Both the position numbers and the translations under genes were made by a program. Under the pieces are notes generated by a model that searched no databases, was not told the DNA's origin, and worked only from the letters and a program-made list of their open reading frames with translations. A stretch of DNA of 7,374 nucleotides from Actinomycetes bacterium. Its GTDB lineage: Bacteria > Actinomycetota > Acidimicrobiia > Acidimicrobiales > Ilumatobacteraceae. The stretch covers positions 1 through 7,374 of the forward strand of contig JAEZFY010000287.1 of the NCBI GenBank assembly GCA_023417265.1, given 5' to 3'. Positions 5,008-7,374 of this stretch are shown here, in pieces (within the stretch, counting starts at the first letter, position 1; each line of letters opens with the position of its first letter).

Positions 5008-6456
5008 GTGACCACCTTCGAGGTTCGCAACCGGATCGGCGGCGACCTGCTCGCCGCATCCGACGGCGCCACGTTCGAGCGCTACAACCCGGCCGACTCC
5101 GGCGATCTCGTCAGCGTCGCTCCGGAGAGTACGGCCGACGACGTCGCCGCCGCGGTGGCCGCCGCCCGCGACGCGTTCGCCGAGTGGCGGCGCACCACGC
5201 CCGGCGCCCGCGCCGACCTGCTCACCAAGGCCGCCAAGCTGCTTGCCGAACGGGCTCCCGAGATCGCAGCCGAGATGGTCCGCGAGGAGGGTAAGCCGCA
5301 CGCCGACGCGACGATGGAGTCGAGCCGGACGCCGAAGAACCTCGAGCTCTACGCGGGTGAGGCGTACCGGCTGACCGGGGCGACGTTCCCGAGCGACGAC
5401 ACACCGCTCGTGTACGGCACCCGCGACCCGATCGGTGTGGTCGGTGTGATCACCCCGTGGAACTTCCCGCTCAACATGGCGAGCCGCAAGATCGGCCCGG
5501 CGCTGGCGGCCGGCAACACGGTGGTGTTCAAGCCCTCGCCGATGACGCCCTGGATGGGAGAACGTCTCGCCGCCGCGTTCGTCGACGCCGGGTTCCCGCC
5601 GGGGGTCGTCAACGTCGTCCACGGCTTCGGCGCGGGTGCTCACCTCGTCGCCAACCCCGGCGTCGACGCGGTGACGTTCACCGGGTCGAACGCGACCGGT
5701 CAGAAGATCCATGCCGCGATGGGTCTCGGCCGTCGCGTCCAGCTCGAGCTGGGCGGCAAGAACCCGGTCGTCGTGCTCGCCGATGCCGACCTCGACAAGG
5801 CCGCCGCCGTGGTGGCCCGCTCGAGCTTCTCGCTGTCGGGTCAGGCGTGCACCGGCGCCGGGCGGATCATCGTCGACCAGCGGGTTCACGACGAACTGCT
5901 CGACAAGGTGGTCGCCCTGGCAGGCAAGTACGTGCTCGGCCCGGGCGACCGCGAGGGTGTGACGATGGGCCCCCTGGTCGACAGGCGGGCGGTCGAATCG
6001 ATGGCCAACGCGGTCGCCGGGGCGCAAGCCGACGGGGCCCAGGTGGCCTGCGGCGGCATGGCCGCGTGCGACGGCGACCTGGCCCATGGGCACTACTTCG
6101 CGCCGACGGTGCTCACCGAGGTGCAGCAGCACTTCGCGATCGCCCAGGAAGAGGTGTTCGGTCCAGTGGTCGGGTTCGAGCGGGTCGACGGGCTCGACGC
6201 CGCGATCGCCGCCGCCAACGGCGTGCGCTACGGACTCGCCGCGGCGATCTGCACACCGGACCTGGCCGCCGCGCAACGGTTCGCCGCCGAGGTCGAGGCG
6301 GGCATGGTGCGCGTCAACCGGCCGACCGTCGGGGCGGCGATGAACGCCCCGTTCGGCGGCGTCAAGCAGTCGGGCACCGGCACCCACAAGGAGCAGCTCG
6401 GGCCGACCGTGATGGACTTCTACACCGTGTCGCGCACGGTCTGGTTGGGGAGCTGA
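5008..6456 (+). CDS. NAD(P)-dependent aldehyde dehydrogenase, KGSADH-like
   Basis: A 482-residue, full-length ALDH-superfamily enzyme that oxidises an aldehyde to a carboxylate. All key residues are visible: Asn152 in TPWNFPLN, Lys175 in VVFKPSP, the cofactor loop FTGSNATG (224-231), Glu247 in LELGGKNP, the nucleophile Cys281 in GQACTGAGR, and Glu382 in EEVFGPV. The C-terminus (FGGVKQSGTGTHKEQLG, then DFYTVSRTVWLG) resembles the alpha-ketoglutarate-semialdehyde/succinate-semialdehyde group, but substrate assignment within it is unreliable. Residue 178, three after Lys175, is Pro rather than the Glu common in strictly NAD-dependent enzymes, so NADP use is possible (inference). It starts at GTG 5008 with GGAG (4997-5000) placed 7 bp upstream, inside the end of the preceding gene. 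Spacing of 4 bp upstream and 2 bp downstream shows tight operon membership. Confidence 0.93.
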   Translation: MTTFEVRNRIGGDLLAASDGATFERYNPADSGDLVSVAPESTADDVAAAVAAARDAFAEWRRTTPGARADLLTKAAKLLAERAPEIAAEMVREEGKPHADATMESSRTPKNLELYAGEAYRLTGATFPSDDTPLVYGTRDPIGVVGVITPWNFPLNMASRKIGPALAAGNTVVFKPSPMTPWMGERLAAAFVDAGFPPGVVNVVHGFGAGAHLVANPGVDAVTFTGSNATGQKIHAAMGLGRRVQLELGGKNPVVVLADADLDKAAAVVARSSFSLSGQACTGAGRIIVDQRVHDELLDKVVALAGKYVLGPGDREGVTMGPLVDRRAVESMANAVAGAQADGAQVACGGMAACDGDLAHGHYFAPTVLTEVQQHFAIAQEEVFGPVVGFERVDGLDAAIAAANGVRYGLAAAICTPDLAAAQRFAAEVEAGMVRVNRPTVGAAMNAPFGGVKQSGTGTHKEQLGPTVMDFYTVSRTVWLGS

Positions 6457-6458
6457 CG

Positions 6459-7235
6459 ATGGACCTCGGCCTGACCGGACGCCGCGCACTCGTGCTCGGC
6501 TCGTCGAGCGGACTCGGCAGAGCGGTCGCCGCCAGCCTGGCCACCGAGGGTGCTGCGGTCGCGGTCGTCAGCCGCGACGCCGACCGGGCGGCCCAAGCGC
6601 AGGCCGACACCGGCGCCGCGGTCGCTCTGGTAGGTGACCTCAGCGAACCCGGAACGGGAGCCCGGCTCGTGGCCGACGCGGTCGCCGCGCTCGGCGGGCT
6701 CGACATCGTCGTCGTCAACACCGGCGGTGGTAAGCCCGGCCCGATCACCGAGACCGACGGGGCCGACGACGCGGCCTATCACTCGATGCTGCGGCCGGTG
6801 CTCGAGGTCAGTCGGGCGGCGGCTCCGCACGTCACCGCCGGCGGTGCCGCCAACCCCGGCCGGCTCGTCTACCTCACGGCTCGCTCCGTGGTCGAAGCGT
6901 CACCCGACTTGGCGCTCAGTTCGGTGTTCCGCAGTGGCGTCAACGCCGCCGCCCGCTCGCTGGCGCTCGAGCTGGCCCCGGCGGCGACGGTGAACGTCGT
7001 CATCACCGGGCAGTTCGACACGCCCGCACTGGCGCGCTTCGAAGCCGCCCGGGCGGCGCGTGAGGGTCGCCCGGTCGCCGACGTCCGGGCCGAGCACATC
7101 GCCGCCACCCCGGTCGGGCGGCTGGGGACGCCGGAGGAGTTCGCCGACGTGGTGACGTTCCTGTGCAGCGCCCGGGCCGGGTTCGTGACCGGCACCGCGG
7201 TGCGCGTCGACGGCGGCGCGGTCCACGGGTTCTGA
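6459..7235 (+). CDS. SDR-fold protein lacking the YxxxK catalytic pair
   Basis: A 258-residue protein of classical short-chain dehydrogenase length. The dinucleotide-binding start is intact (VLGSSSGLGRA, 12-22), as are Asp60 (VGDLS), a strand ending VVVNTGGGKPG (84-94, in place of NNAG), RSLALELA (166-173) and the end TGTAVRVDGG. Where classical enzymes have Tyr-x-x-x-Lys, alignment back from RSLALEL puts Ser154 and Arg158 (SSVFR). The loop TARSVVEASPDLALSS matches a known divergent SDR group with NTGG and L-S-N-x-x-R instead of the usual motifs. It may still bind NAD(P), but ordinary alcohol/ketone chemistry is doubtful. GGGGAG (6447-6452) precedes ATG 6459, which lies 2 bp after the aldehyde dehydrogenase stop. 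It is the last gene of the operon; a hairpin covers its stop codon. Confidence 0.88.
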   Translation: MDLGLTGRRALVLGSSSGLGRAVAASLATEGAAVAVVSRDADRAAQAQADTGAAVALVGDLSEPGTGARLVADAVAALGGLDIVVVNTGGGKPGPITETDGADDAAYHSMLRPVLEVSRAAAPHVTAGGAANPGRLVYLTARSVVEASPDLALSSVFRSGVNAAARSLALELAPAATVNVVITGQFDTPALARFEAARAAREGRPVADVRAEHIAATPVGRLGTPEEFADVVTFLCSARAGFVTGTAVRVDGGAVHGF

Positions 7236-7240
7236 CCCGT
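7225..7240 (+). terminator. Hairpin ACGGGT-TCTG-ACCCGT spanning the SDR stop codon
   Basis: A perfect 6-bp inverted repeat with a 4-base loop covers the last codons and the TGA of the operon's final gene. There is no T-run after it, so it is not a classic intrinsic terminator, though actinobacterial terminators often lack one. It could also protect the 3' end of the mRNA, or be a structured site near which the IS110 element landed. Confidence 0.35.
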
Positions 7241-7248
7241 CGTCGCCG

Positions 7249-7374
7249 GGATGCTCCTATGGATGTCAAGTGGTTTCTGGGGTGGTGGCGAGGTCGGTGA
7301 TGATGGCTTGGTAGACCTCGCGGGCGAGTGCGCGCTTGAGGATGCGCATCGCTTCTTTGTTGGTCTTGCCTTGG
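7249..7374 (-). mobile_element. Right (3') end of an IS110-family insertion sequence, partial
   Basis: The transposase C-terminus at 7266-7374 plus a short non-coding tail marks one end of an IS110-family element running off the right edge. The exact boundary cannot be fixed: IS110 elements lack long terminal inverted repeats and usually make no clear target duplication. The limit at about 7249 is a guess, based on where the sequence changes from the GC-rich cluster style to the more AT-rich element. Confidence 0.6.
7266..7374 (-). CDS. IS110-family transposase, C-terminal fragment (5' part outside window)
   Basis: On the minus strand an open frame enters from the right edge and stops at TGA (7268-7266). 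It encodes about 35 residues beginning QGKTNKEAMRILKRALARE and continuing VYQAIITDL. The pattern G-K-x-x-K-E-A-x-R-x-L-K-R-x-L-A-R-x-V-Y is the characteristic C-terminal end of IS110/Tnp_20 transposases, which are DEDD recombinases guided by a bridge RNA. The fragment is too short to show catalytic residues or whether the element is intact. It is transcribed toward, and convergent with, the catabolic operon. Base composition is less GC-rich than the neighbouring genes, in keeping with a mobile origin. Confidence 0.75.
   Translation of the reverse strand, partial: QGKTNKEAMRILKRALAREVYQAIITDLATTPETT

Noticed and set aside
5457..6458. An N-terminal extension of the SDR into the ALDH gene, making a 592-residue fusion
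   Set aside because: The extension is Arg-rich shadow sequence. The Rossmann start follows directly after ATG 6459, which has a good ribosome binding site.
4783..6489. A 568-codon minus strand frame opposite the aldehyde dehydrogenase
   Set aside because: It is rich in Arg, Gly and His with no domain, and mirrors the GC-rich ALDH coding strand. The ALDH has all its catalytic motifs in frame.
7242..7269. TTGACA on the minus strand (7269-7264) as an outward promoter from the insertion sequence
   Set aside because: No -10-like hexamer lies 16-18 bp further on (the sequence there is GC-rich), and it would read antisense into the SDR gene.

Overview
This is a high-GC actinobacterial window. Evidence: strong G/C bias at third codon positions, many GTG starts, tightly packed genes, and a maleylpyruvate-isomerase-like DinB protein of the mycothiol-linked type. 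The overall style suits Acidimicrobiia or a related actinobacterial lineage, but there is no rRNA or marker gene here to prove it.

Left part (1-2285, all + strand). The window opens in the 3' end of an unrecognised gene. Twelve bases after its stop is a near-consensus sigma70-type promoter, TTGACA-N17-CATTAT. It places the transcription start on or next to the GTG of a TetR-family regulator, so that mRNA is probably leaderless. Next come a DinB/mycothiol-dependent maleylpyruvate-isomerase-like protein with a strong ribosome binding site, and a small Thr/Ala/Pro-rich putative lipoprotein. The lipoprotein appears to start at a CTG codon overlapping the upstream stop (CTGA). The three look like one operon headed by its own regulator.

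Middle (2302-3510). A 12-TM MFS transporter lies on the minus strand, convergent with the lipoprotein gene and divergent from the operon to its right. The two divergent start codons are only about 21 bp apart, and a perfect 13-bp palindrome, GCATAC-A-GTATGC, fills most of that gap. It is the best operator candidate for joint control of transporter and operon.

Right part (3508-7235, + strand). Four closely spaced genes form a probable catabolic operon: an ornithine cyclodeaminase/mu-crystallin family dehydrogenase, a small GlcG/HbpS-like (DUF336) protein, an NAD(P)-dependent aldehyde dehydrogenase near the alpha-ketoglutarate-semialdehyde group, and an SDR-fold protein. The first has the mu-crystallin-like version of its active-site loop, and the SDR lacks the usual Tyr-x-x-x-Lys pair. 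With the MFS transporter they suggest uptake (or export) of an unknown compound and its conversion through an imine or amino acid and an aldehyde to a carboxylic acid. The substrate cannot be read from sequence.

Right edge (about 7249-7374). The 3' end of an IS110-family (bridge-RNA class) transposase enters on the minus strand. It lies a few bases beyond a hairpin that spans the stop codon of the SDR gene.
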